The position numbers and the translations under genes are program-made. Positions 1-10,333 of a stretch of 64,000 bases of DNA are shown one piece after another. Origin of the DNA: Antedon mediterranea (taxonomy: Eukaryota > Echinodermata > Crinoidea > Comatulida > Antedonidae); the NCBI RefSeq assembly GCF_964355755.1, contig NC_092671.1, forward strand, positions 32,879,304-32,943,303, in the 5' to 3' direction. Position 1 is the stretch's first letter; each line of letters opens with the position of its first letter. The notes under the pieces were generated by a model. The model did no database searches. It saw only the letters and a program-made list of their open reading frames with translations, and was not told the origin of the DNA.

Positions 1-1739
1 AATTAATATGATGTTTTCATACTGTTTTTGGATCTTTTTAATTGTTAATACATTTATTTGGAGTAAGTTTTGTCATGACATGACTGTAAACACTGAGCTA
101 GGATCAAGAGGAGGCTTACGCGCGCCTGTAGACGCATTCATGAATGGATGCTGGTCATCTCGTACCCAAACCAACCCGTACCCATAAAAACTCTTACCTA
201 TCTTGGTAAACCCCAGTTAAGTCTGAAGTCATAATGCAAATTTTACAGTATACAGTATTGTTGTTGACAAACAATATATGATTTATGAATAAATTATAGC
301 AATTCTTCTGCAATTTCTATAAAACTCTAGGGGTAGAATCTGTAAATTCGTTTCTATAGAAATTATCTGTTTCTATAGATTAACATAGAATTCTAAAACT
401 TCTATAGATAGAACATTTTTTGTAAGGGTAGTATAATGAAAGGGGGTAAAGTAGGCCTCCCCACGGATATTTTTTCCTTGATATAACCTTACCAATAATG
501 AACTCATTGGCTTATAATTAATATTATCAATAATATTAGGCGTTAATCAGGGCATATACAATTACGATGAATGCACGAAAGTTCGGAGTGTTACAAGCAT
601 AATATAATAATTAGTTACAGTATTATTAAATTATTAAAATTAATAGATAACAATAATTGTTTTTTTTTTTCAGTAAAAAAACATACTCGTAGTCCTAAAT
701 TCCTATAATGTTCAAGCTTACTGGTACCGTATTCAGTTTATGCAGACTATTTGTATAATATTATTGATTATAATAAATATTGATTGATTGATTGATTATT
801 GATTACATGCCATACTACCTATTCTCTTTTATTACCCTTAGAAATAAACCATACGTAATGGATTATTATATAGGCATACACATTGTAGGCCTATTTACCA
901 CTAGGCTCCTAATATATTTATTCACTCTGATGAAGAAGTGTTTCTAAAGCTAGGTATTAAATTTTCTATCTATGTCCAATGATAAACAATTAAATGTAAG
1001 TAATTTTAAAAAGTTCAATTGATTTGCAAATAAAAACATTAAAATAAAAGAAATAAAATACGGGTAGATAAATTCCAGGTGACCTAAACAATTCCAGGTA
1101 ATTGAAACACAAATTTGTATTCCAAAACATATAAATATGATTCATTTGCACTTTCTATAAAGATAACATTACATTTTATATGTTAATTCGTATTAAATCT
1201 TAATTTTACAATCATATTATTCTACTGTTATAATAGCCTATTTCCTATACAATAACTTTCCGTATCCCTACTCGACGTGCGAGGCGCCCTTTAAATTTAG
1301 CTCCATGTTGTCTCGCTTTTATTTGCATTGAACGAATAGGAAGTGTAACATCTTCCTACTCTACACTATCTTTGATTATAGCTTGCACTTATTGAGTGCC
1401 ACACACACCACACCACCGAGAGTCGGAGTGTTATAGGGATTACTGTAGCCTAGATAGTCGTTGCGCGAGGGAGAGAGCGATGGATGAAACTTTGCCTATG
1501 CCATACATGAATTAATAATTAAAATACGACTGCGCCACGCGTTAAAATAATTATAATGATATTAATAAGTATCACAGTTTCTATCTAAGATTCGTAATGC
1601 TGTTTTTAGCGTTGCGACTCTGACTTCCCGAACAGTTTTTTCACATCCAACTTTTCATAGACTCATTTCCAGTCGTTGATTTTCTTCCATTTTACCCCAT
1701 GTCAAAGGTTAGATTTTAATTGCGCCATATAAAAAAATG
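1..1739. other. AT-rich intergenic sequence
   Basis: No gene is recognisable on either strand. The only structure seen is a short ATTG microsatellite near 778-800 and scattered homopolymer runs. Nothing protein-like or RNA-like could be supported. Confidence 0.6.
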
Positions 1740-2000
1740 CCGATTTAAAAAGAGCCCAACGTAATGCAGAAAGAGCCGAATAAAAAAGGGCCGAATCAAA
1801 AAGAGCCGAACGTAATGTTAAATTGGCCGAATAAAAAAGAGCCGAAAGCTGAAAGAGCCGAACGTAATGGTAAAAAATGGGCCAAATAGAAATGAGCTGA
1901 ATGCTGAAAGAGCCGTACGTAATGGTAAAAAGGCCGAATAGAAATGCGCCGAATGGTAAAAGAGCCGAACGTAATGGTAAAAGAGCCGAATAGAATTAAA
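1740..2000. repeat. Degenerate tandem repeat with GAGCCGAA core
   Basis: The motif GAGCCGAA followed by an A-rich or CGTAATGGTAAAA stretch recurs about ten times with changing spacing. The open frames across it on the minus strand are products of the repetition and resemble no protein family. It may be a decayed subterminal region of a transposon. Confidence 0.7.
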
Positions 2001-2046
2001 GTTTCCTGCTGGAGGCAGCAATGGCGTTCCATACGGACTACTGTAC

Positions 2047-2219
2047 TTTAATTGTGTGTGAGGTACTTTCGAATTTGTTGCGGACTTCTTTAATTGTGCG
2101 AGGAGCTTTTGAATTTGTTGCGGACTTCTTTAATTGTGCGAGGGGCTTTCAAATTTGTTGCAGACTTCTTTAATTGTGCGAGGAGCTTTCGAATTTGTTG
2201 CGGACTTCTTTAATTGTGC
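2047..2219. repeat. 40-bp tandem repeat
   Basis: A 40-bp unit containing GAATTTGTTGCGGACTTC recurs at an exact 40-bp step (GAATTTGTTG at 2071, 2111, 2191 and a variant at 2151), about 4.3 copies. It shares CTTCTTTAATTGTG with the 20-bp array that follows, so the two arrays probably have one origin. Confidence 0.85.
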
Positions 2220-2278
2220 TTAGCTCTTCTTTATTTGTGCATTTCTTTTTATATTTTCATGCTTTCTTTTGTTTATAT

Positions 2279-2402
2279 GCGATTCCTTCTTTAATTGTGT
2301 GATTTCTTCTTTAATTGTGTGATTCCTTCTTTAATTGTGTGATTTCTTCTTTAATTGTGTGATTCCTTCTTTAATTGTGTGATTCCTTCTTTAATTGTGT
2401 GA
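2279..2402. repeat. 20-bp tandem repeat
   Basis: About six copies of a 20-bp unit, GATTCCTTCTTTAATTGTGT, alternating with a TTTCTTC variant. The half-unit TTCTTTAATTGTG is shared with the 40-bp array just upstream. Confidence 0.85.
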
Positions 2403-3007
2403 ATATGATTTATATAGTGTGCGTGACAGTTGTGGGCCACCGTAAGTATCAAGTCTCTACTGTTTATAGTTGCCAAGATATGAACACTTTTTGTTTTTAT
2501 GGTGGCCATTTTGAAATCAAGATGGCCGCCATACCGGACGTTGGACACTTGGCACCCCCCGATATTTTGAATCTATATACATCAAAGAAACTTTGTGGCA
2601 AGTTTCATGCTTTGGTAATAAAGTGCACAACTTGGCTATTTTTATGGCGTTAACTGCTCTACTACATGCTATGGCGTCGCCCAGTTTGACCTTTTAACCC
2701 TGTACTTCCGATACTATGTTTTGAATGCAAATTGAAGAACAGGAGATTCTTGCGTTATAAGTTCTTTGGTTAATTCAGCGTCAATCACACCGCCATTGTC
2801 CATGCGGTAATCACACTCATTATTTTGCAGCATAAATAACCTACTAGGCTTAGGGTTTAAGCTGTACCTACTACCGTATCTACATAGTATCTTACTAATC
2901 TTTGTTGATTATAGCCTAGTTAATAGCCAGGCCTTTATTATCAAACGTATGTCATAATAACAGGTCTAGGCCTAGCTAGGCCTAGTCTTTAATATCTAAG
3001 TAGGCTA
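2403..3007. other. Intergenic sequence, no gene seen
   Basis: Non-coding in appearance. A short inverted repeat (GGTGGCCAT near 2502 against ATGGCCGCC near 2521) and AGGCCTAG-type words before 3008 are the only structure noticed. The 92-residue open frame across 2375-2653 has no recognisable domain and starts inside the 20-bp repeat. Confidence 0.5.
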
Positions 3008-3015
3008 GTGTAGGC

Positions 3016-3150
3016 GGGATCCAGTCAAGTCGCCCCATCGCAAAGTCGCCTCATACAAAGTCGCCCAATACAAAGTCGCCCCATCGCAAAGTCGCCCCAA
3101 AACAAAGTCGCCCCATCGCAAAGTCGCCCCATCGCAAAGTCGCCCACGGT
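3016..3150 (+). repeat. Left terminal array of GTCGCCCCATCGCAAA repeats
   Basis: Direct 16-17 bp repeats form the left terminus of the 3016-4920 transposon. The inverted counterpart is at 4853-4920. Subterminal short repeats are often transposase binding sites in cut-and-paste elements; that role here is inferred. Confidence 0.8.
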
Positions 3151-4584
3151 TTTATTTCGGTATGATTATGAAGCGCCGCCGCTAGTAGTACGCTGTTTTA
3201 ATCATAATTCATATCGGTTGCGTTTGATATCGATTGCGTTGTTACTTTGGTCGCGCTAAATGTCGTATACATTATAATGTTTATCCTATTATATACATAA
3301 TTTGTGTTTTAAATTTTATTTTACAGGTTTTAATGGAGTGATGTGCTTTTTAAAAATAAAGAAATAGTCCCTTGTTTGAAAGTTCTAAAAAGATTATCCC
3401 TGATTTATAGTTTCGAAAATGTTAATTTAATATGATTTTAAAATTAGTTACCAGAGCCACAATTACGAATCTTTCTTCAACCTACGCGTGGATACCAGAT
3501 CTTTTTTTAGGATAATATAATTAATAAATGTATAAATGTGTAGTAGGCCTTCGTATAGATTTACAGTAGTTAAAACAATAACAGTGTTGTAATACAATGA
3601 GTGTTATAGGCTACTTATTGATCATTTTGCATTTATTGACAAGTTATGTGTCTTAATTTTATAATGACTTTTCAAAATGAAGAAAAAAAAAAAAAAAAAA
3701 TGTCATCGCCGATATGATTGTTTACATGCAGGTATTTTAGTAAAATTTAAAACGCTACATTTTGACCATGGAAAAACCATCGTACAGTATCGTGTGCGTG
3801 TTTTTTAAAAAGGGGAATCCCCGACGGTCAGCAGAAAGACGTAGCAGCTGTGAGGAAACAGATACCAGAAGGCGCAGCTCCGATTGGTTTCAGAGAATGT
3901 TTCAAATGGCGAGTCGCCTTTTATTCAACAGCACAATGATCATTTTACTGAAGAAATTCTTTTCAACCCTTTTGGTTATAGAACATTCTAATTATCATGC
4001 CTAATAAATATCCTCATATCGGGTGTTTATTTAATTTTAAATTAAACAAGACAGTGAAGAGGCAGGGAATAATACGTACACGGACGTACGACGAATACAC
4101 ACACGCACGTCATCATTTACGACATATAGTGGTGATATGATGCAATTTTATAATGGATATAATGATGGGATTGCCTTTCCAGGCTTAGGCCTACAATCAA
4201 TGTTCATTGTAATACTATGTATATAATAGTAAACTGAAAATTGTTTTACGTAATTTGTTGCATATAAAATAAAAGACACAGACGCAGCCTACGTTTCCTA
4301 TAAAATATTTCACATTTAAATAATTATGTACTGTTAAATCATAATGACATTATGCTGGATAATACTATAATCTTAAACTATATTTACAAATTGTCATTTT
4401 TTAAGGCACACATCTTTCTCATCATACTGACCTGTAAAATAAAAACAGAAATCAATTATTAATATAGGCCTAATAATAATAATAAATATTCATCGACCAA
4501 ATTAAAAATAATCTAGATCGTATAACATTATTTTATCGCGACCAAAATTAAACGCGGCCGATTTCGAACGCGACTGATATCGTA

Positions 4585-4790
4585 AAACTCCGGCGGGGTT
4601 TCCCCATCTTCAGATGGTGCGTTGTAGTGCGACAACGGCGGAGTAATTACGGGGGTTTCCCTCTGGTAAGCTAGCACGTTAGTGCGACCGCGGAGTGATT
4701 AGTCGGGGTTTCCTCTCTGATGATGGGGGTGCGTGCCGATCGTGTAACCTGAGACTACATGGCGGGGCTTCCCCTTTTATGCATACACGT
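4585..4790. repeat. Degenerate ~70-bp repeats inside the transposon
   Basis: Three or four diverged units share GCGGAGTrATTA and GGGGTTTCCyCTCT. The block is markedly more GC-rich than its surroundings. It lies within the right half of the 3016-4920 element. Confidence 0.6.
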
Positions 4791-4920
4791 TCCGTGTTAT
4801 TTTGTGTATCATTGCGACATTTTACGCACTTATAAACTATTTTTTAACGTTTTGGGGCGACTTTGCGATGGGGCGACTGTGTCGGGGCGACTTTGCGATG
4901 GGGCGACTTGACTAGCATCC

Positions 4921-5577
4921 GTGTAGGCTAGGCCTCCTAGCTAGAGGCTAGGCCTAGCCTTGCTTGTTGTTTTGGACACAACTGTCTGTCCGACAGACTG
5001 GCCTAGTCAGGCTAGGCCTAGTAGTAGTATTATAGGTTATGGCCTAGCAGCAACTGTGTGTGTTGTTGTATGTACATATAATGCTGGCCTGTTTGTTTGC
5101 TCTGTATATATTGAAACCATTCAAAAAGTTGAAGTTGATGAGTGCTGCACGTCGTCTGTTCACTACGTCATATGTTGATTACAAAATACAACTGTTTTAC
5201 TTTTGATTTGAGTAAAACTGTACGCCACGCAGTACAATTTTACAATACAGACTACATTTTTATTTATTTAGTAGATTTAGGCAAAAAATGTGTTAAAGAA
5301 AAGACTGTTAATGTGTGTTCAAGAAACGAAACAACCTGTAAGCTGCCCTTGTATATAGGCCTATACAGTATCATCATACAGTATATTATAAATTGCTTGT
5401 ATTGTACTGAAAGGCATGAAAAAGAACATAACATGATGGTAAGTACCATCATAATTATCATTTTAAAACAAGCAAGGATGTACAGTAGGCTTAGTCTTAA
5501 ACATTCACCTTGAACATTATCCTGGAATAACATGTACAGTTACTGTATGCCTTTACTAAGAATAAAGAAAGACCAAA
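4921..5577. other. Upstream region of the first zinc-finger gene
   Basis: The start is rich in TAGGCCTAG words. From about 5270 it is distantly similar to the leaders of the other three zinc-finger genes (TGTTAAAGAAA..GAAACGAAAC), suggesting an older copy of the same promoter and 5' leader. No promoter element can be pinned down. Confidence 0.45.
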
Positions 5578-6120
5578 ATGAAATATAAATGTGAACATTG
5601 TGGAAATAAATTTGAATTAAGTGATTTGAAGAAACATTTAGGTATACATTTGCAATCTGATGAAGAGATACAATATAAACTCTGTGAAAAGACATTTGAC
5701 GAAGGAGTTGAACAAGCAAAAATAGACCTACCTGTTCATTTGAGAGTAGGCCTACACAAGGAAGAGACACTATATCAGTGTGAACATTGTGGAAAGGAAT
5801 TTAAACAAAATGATTATTTGAAGAAACATTTGAGAATACACACAGGAGAGACACCATATGAATGTGAACATTGTGGAAAGAAATTTAAACAGAAGAGTTA
5901 TTTGAAGAAACATTTAAAAATACACACAGGAGAGACACCATATGAATGTGAATATTGTGGGAAGAAGTTTAAGTGGAATACGAACTTGAAAAGGCATTTG
6001 TTACTAATACACACTGGAGGTGAGGCACTGTATGAATGTGAATATTGTGGGAAGAAATTTAAACAGAATGGAGGTTTGAAGAGACATTTTGAGAATGCAC
6101 ACATGGGAGACACCATATGA
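5578..6120 (+). CDS. C2H2 zinc-finger protein, short copy (cluster member 1)
   Basis: A 180-residue protein with five canonical C2H2 fingers (C-x2-C-x12-H-x3/4-H): one right at the N-terminus ([20 protein letters not shown]), then a leader of about 40 residues, then four joined by TGETPYE-type linkers. An in-frame TAA lies five codons before the ATG, which is in good context (AAAATGA), so this start is firm. Predicted to be a nuclear DNA-binding protein; the target is unknown. No KRAB, SCAN, BTB or ZAD domain is seen. The frame ends at an ATGGGAGACACCATATGA sequence where other members continue. Finger-like DNA goes on to 6360 with frameshifts, so this copy looks truncated. It may be a small functional gene or a decaying one. 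Confidence 0.75.
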   Translation: MKYKCEHCGNKFELSDLKKHLGIHLQSDEEIQYKLCEKTFDEGVEQAKIDLPVHLRVGLHKEETLYQCEHCGKEFKQNDYLKKHLRIHTGETPYECEHCGKKFKQKSYLKKHLKIHTGETPYECEYCGKKFKWNTNLKRHLLLIHTGGEALYECEYCGKKFKQNGGLKRHFENAHMGDTI

Positions 6121-6440
6121 ATGTGAAATTTGGAGATGACATTTAATGTACTGTACTGTAATAGAAAAACTGTAAAACATTTGAGAATACACACAGGAGA
6201 AAAACCATTTGGATGTGAACATTGAAGAAAGAAATTTAAACACCACAGTATGGCATTGGGGAGTTAAAGAACATTAGAGAATGCACACAGGAGAGAACCA
6301 TTTGAATGTGAACATTGTGAGAGATTTAAATCAAAAAGCAATTTGAAATCAATACGAGAATACAAATCTTGAAACACATGTGATGTTGTGTTACTAAATA
6401 CTCCTTGAGAAATCTAGATAAAAGTAAAGTAACTAAGTGT
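6121..6440 (+). pseudogene. Broken zinc-finger tail of cluster member 1
   Basis: Finger fragments can still be read in shifting frames (CATTTGAGAATACACACAGG, then GTGAACATTG followed by an in-frame stop). The end, from GAGATTTAAATCAAAAAGCA through the ACATGTGATGTTGTGTTACTA stretch, matches the last finger and 3' UTR of the second gene (9247-9345). It is therefore a relic of an originally longer gene. A possible AATAAA poly(A) signal sits at 6536. Confidence 0.75.
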
Positions 6441-7690
6441 GATTTCATGTACCTTTAAAATCAATTCAAATAGTGTTCAACATTTCATTGGTAACAACAA
6501 AACAGAGAACCACAGAGGGCAGTCTTTATTTTCGGAATAAACTTATCCATATTTTGACATTAAAAAATGTTCAAAACGTACAATTTTTAATACAGTATAC
6601 ACAATTATTATCATTAAATGTAATGTTAGCAGCATGTACTGTACTTGATAACATTTTATATCATAAAACCTTACCTAGCGATAGAGGGCATACAGATTAG
6701 ATTAGTATGACCCGGCCTAAAATAGTATTAGTAGTACAGTAGTAATGTAGTAGTGTTATTATATTATAATTTACACTACATAAAGAACTCTGGATTACTC
6801 TACTACTAACTGTAATCAAGCCCCACCATGTGACAGTAAATGACACAATATTTAGAGTGTTATTTGCATTTTCATCAATAAAATTATACTTTTGCGGCGA
6901 TTTTGGTGTAAAAAATGTTAATTAATCGATCCGCCTCGAGAATGTTTAATGCGTCAATAATTTTTATTTATTATTTATTAAAACATATTTCAGCAGGATA
7001 ACATAATTCAAATAAGAAAAGATCACAATTTTCTGTTTTTCAATATGGTCCTGCATACAACTTAAAAACAAGAATTAAAAATCCAAGACAAAAAAATACA
7101 ACAATCAGTAAATATACAACGTTAAAAAGAAAAAGTATGGAAAAACAATTATTTTTTTGAGAAATGCTTTTTATAATTAATTTTAAAACTATTAATAGAC
7201 AAACTATCTTGAATATATGTGGGTATTTCATCAACTAGTATGTTGGCATTGACATATGACGGCAAATACAATGTTGACACGATTATTACAACATAGATTT
7301 TCAACATTTTTTACAACAAAGTCGCTGGTTGTAATTGAGAGAGCTTAGTATTTATTTTAGGAGGACTCCTCCAGCACCACTGAAACCATCCTGATGAGCT
7401 TTGCAACTGGTCTGTTTAAAAAGTATAATTAAAAAGGCTGTAATGTCACACAGTATTGTGATCAGTAATTGTATAATTTGATTCAATTTTTAGGCAAAAT
7501 TGTGCTAAAAGAAACGAAACCAGAGTGCAGCAATTGTTAACCTGTTGGCCACATTGTATGCAACAGTACCGCCTAGGCTAGTGCAAAGAGAAAAAGAACA
7601 TAATACTATCATTGTTTAAGGCCTAGTTGAACGTTCGGACTAGCCACAAGAATATACATGCATAAAGATTAAGAATAAAGAAAGAACAAA
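6441..7690 (+). other. Zinc-finger cluster spacer 1, leader of member 2
   Basis: Homologous to the spacers at 9317-10333 and 12131-12977. All share a 3'-UTR-like start (GTCTTTATTTTCGGAATAAAC), the block GATTAGATTAGTATGAC, and GGAGGACTCCTCCAGCACCA. They also share an acceptor-like TTTTTAG before GCAAAATTGTGCT, then the leader to the ATG. The GGAGGACTCC block followed by GTCTGTTT could be a non-coding 5' exon. Roughly 6961-7217 is an insertion absent from the other spacers. Confidence 0.6.
6961..7217 (-). mobile_element. Insertion unique to spacer 1, probable LINE 3' fragment
   Basis: In the second spacer CAATAA joins directly to TGTGGGTATTTCA; here about 257 bp separate them. On the minus strand the inserted piece ends in AATAAATAATAAATAAAAA, like the 3' tail of the LINE at 33.7 kb. 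That suggests a short 5'-truncated retrotransposon copy. Exact ends and target duplication are uncertain. Confidence 0.5.
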
Positions 7691-9316
7691 ATGAAATATA
7701 AATGTGAACATTGTGGAGATAAATTTGAGTTCAGTGATTTGAAGAAACATTTAGGAATACATATGCAACGTGATAAAGAGATAAAACATGAAGTCTGTGA
7801 AGAAACATTTAATGAAGGAGTTGATTTTAAGCAACACCAAACAAACGAAATCAACCAACATTTGAGAGTAGGCCTACACAAGGAAGAGACACAAAAATAT
7901 AAATGGGAACATTGTGGAAAGGAATTTAAAAAAATTGAGAATTTTAAAGTACATTTAAGAGAGACACCATATGAATGTGAACATTGTGGAAATAATTTTC
8001 ACCACAATAGCAATTTGAAATCACATTTGCTAATACACACGGGAGAGACACCATATGAATGTGAACATTGCGGAAAGAAATTTAAACAAAGTGGGCATTT
8101 GAGATCACATTTGCTAATACACACAGGAGAGACACCATATGAATGTGAAAATTGTGGAAAGAAATTTAAACAAAGTGGGCATTTGAAATCACATTTGCTA
8201 ATACACACAGGAGAGACACCATATGAATGTGAAAATTGTGGAAAGAAATTTAAACAAAGTGGGCATTTGAAATCACATTTGCTAATACACACAGGAAAGA
8301 CACCATATGAATGTAAAAATTGTGGAAAGAAATTTAAACATAATTCGGATTTGAATAGACATTTGCTAATACACACAGGAGAGACACCATTTGAATGTGA
8401 ACATTGTGGAACGAAATTTAAACAGAAGGGGGATTTGAATAGGCATTTGCTAATACACACAGGAGAGACACCATATGAATGTGAATATTGTGGAAAGAAA
8501 TTTAAACTGAATAATCATTTGAAGAAACATTTACGAATACACACAGGAGAGACACCATATGAATGTGAACATTGTGGGAAAAAATTTAAACAAAATGGGC
8601 ATTTGAAAAGACATTTGAGAGTACACACAGGAGAGACACCATATGAATGTGAACATTGTGGGAAAAAATTTAAACGGAATGAGGATTTAAAGGAACATTT
8701 AAGAATACACATGGGAGAGACACCATATGAATGTGAACATTGTGGAAAGAAATTTAAACAGAAGTGGGATTTGAATAGACATTTGCTAATACACACAGGA
8801 GAGACACCATTTGAATGTGAACATTGTGAAAAGAAATTTAAACAGAAGGGGCATTTAAATAGGCATTTGCTATTACACAAAGGAGAGACACCATATGAAT
8901 GTGAAATTTGTGGAAAGAAATTTAAACTGAATAATTATTTGAAGAAACATTTAAAAATACACACAGGAGAGACACCATATGAATGTGAACATTGTAGAAA
9001 AACATTTAAACAAAGTTGGCATTTGAAAAGACATTTGAGAGTACACACAGGAGAGAGACCATATGAATGTGAACATTGTGGGAAAAAATTTAAAGAACAT
9101 CAGAATATAAAGGAACATTTAAGAATACACACAGGAGAGACACCATATGAATGTGAACATTGTGGAAAGAAATTTAAACAAAGTAGGAATTTGAAAAGAC
9201 ATTTGAGAGTACACACAGGAGAGAGACCATATGAATGTGAACATTGTGGGAAGAGATTTAAATCAAAAAGCAATTTTGAATCGCATATGAGAATACAAAT
9301 CTTGAAACACATGTGA
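7691..9316 (+). CDS. C2H2 zinc-finger protein, ~17 fingers (cluster member 2)
   Basis: A 541-residue, single-exon open frame. Residues 1-75 are the shared N-terminal module: one finger, then an acidic/basic leader with [13 protein letters not shown] second finger is degenerate (KYKWEHC, first Cys changed to Trp). Fifteen canonical fingers follow in strict 28-residue steps with TGETPYE linkers. The last unit ([13 protein letters not shown]) lacks the normal final His. The in-frame TAA 15 nt before the ATG fixes the start. Helix positions -1, 2, 3 and 6 differ between fingers (for example QSGHLKR, RNEDLKE, LNNHLKK) while the scaffold is almost invariant. Predicted sequence-specific DNA binding in the nucleus; no effector domain is visible. 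A conserved AATAAA follows at 9486. Confidence 0.9.
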   Translation: MKYKCEHCGDKFEFSDLKKHLGIHMQRDKEIKHEVCEETFNEGVDFKQHQTNEINQHLRVGLHKEETQKYKWEHCGKEFKKIENFKVHLRETPYECEHCGNNFHHNSNLKSHLLIHTGETPYECEHCGKKFKQSGHLRSHLLIHTGETPYECENCGKKFKQSGHLKSHLLIHTGETPYECENCGKKFKQSGHLKSHLLIHTGKTPYECKNCGKKFKHNSDLNRHLLIHTGETPFECEHCGTKFKQKGDLNRHLLIHTGETPYECEYCGKKFKLNNHLKKHLRIHTGETPYECEHCGKKFKQNGHLKRHLRVHTGETPYECEHCGKKFKRNEDLKEHLRIHMGETPYECEHCGKKFKQKWDLNRHLLIHTGETPFECEHCEKKFKQKGHLNRHLLLHKGETPYECEICGKKFKLNNYLKKHLKIHTGETPYECEHCRKTFKQSWHLKRHLRVHTGERPYECEHCGKKFKEHQNIKEHLRIHTGETPYECEHCGKKFKQSRNLKRHLRVHTGERPYECEHCGKRFKSKSNFESHMRIQILKHM

Positions 9317-10333
9317 TGTTGTGTTACTAAATACTCTTGGAGAAATCTAGATAACAGTAAAGTAACTTTTCCCCCGCAATGTGATTTTCATGTACCTTTA
9401 AAATCAATTAAAATAGTGTTCAACATTTTATTGGTAAAACAACAAAACAGAGAGCCACAGAGAGTACTGTAGTCTTTATTTTCAGAATAAACTTATCAAT
9501 GTTTTGACAGTTTTTTACATTAAAAAATGTACAATTAAATATCTCAATTATTATCATTAAATGTAATGTTAGCAGCATGTAATGTACAGTACTTGATAAC
9601 ATTTTATATCATAAAACCTTACCTAGCGATACAGGCCTGGCATACAGATTAGATTAGTATGACCCGGCCTAAAATATATATTTACACTACATACAGAACT
9701 CTGGATTACTCTACTAACTGTAATCAAGCCCCACCATGTGACAGTAAATCCCACAATATTAGAGTGTTAATTGCATTTTCATCAATAAAATTATACTTTT
9801 GAGGCGATTTTGGTGTAAAAAACTGTTAATCGATCCACCTCGAGAATGTGCAATGCGCCAATAATGTGGGTATTTCATCAACTAGTATGTTTGCATTGAC
9901 ATATGACGGCAAATACAATGTTGACGTGATTATTAAAACAGATTTTCAACATTTTTTACAACAAACTCGCTGTTTGTAATTGAGAGAGCTTGGTATTTAT
10001 TTTAGGAGGACTCCTCCAGCACCACTGAAACCATCCTGATGAGCTCTGCAACTGGTCTGTTTAAAAAGTATAATTAAAAAGGCTGTAATGTCACACAGTA
10101 TTGTGATCAGTAATTGTATAATTTGATTCAATTTTTAGGCAAAATTGTGCTGAAGAAACGAAACCGAGTGCAGCAATTGTTAACATGTTGGCCACATTGT
10201 ATGCAACAGTACCGCCTAGGCTAGTGCAAAGAGAAAAAGAACATAATACGATCATCGTTTAAGGCCTAGTTGAACATTCGGACTAGCCACAAGAATATAC
10301 ATGCATAAAGATTAAGAATAAAGAAAGATCAAA
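9317..10333 (+). other. Zinc-finger cluster spacer 2, leader of member 3
   Basis: Near-identical to spacer 1 without its 257-bp insertion. It contains the 3' UTR of member 2, the GGAGGACTCCTCCAGCACCA block, and the same leader ending TAAAGAAAGATCAAAATG. The high identity indicates recent duplication or conversion of the whole unit. Confidence 0.65.

Larger units (their letters stand above)
3016..4920. mobile_element. Non-autonomous TIR DNA transposon with 8-bp target duplication
   Basis: The element is bounded by a perfect 8-bp direct repeat, GTGTAGGC, at 3008-3015 and 4921-4928. Its ends are inverted repeats: 28 bp starting AGTCAAGTCGCC match exactly, preceded by a few mismatched outer bases. 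Each end is built from short direct repeats of GTCGCCCCATCGCAAA (about seven at the left, three at the right, inverted). Inside, 4585-4790 holds three or four degenerate copies of a roughly 70-bp unit with GGGGTTTCC. An 80-residue open frame at 3762-4004 shows no transposase motif. An 8-bp duplication fits hAT, P or related superfamilies; the family is not identified. Confidence 0.85.
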
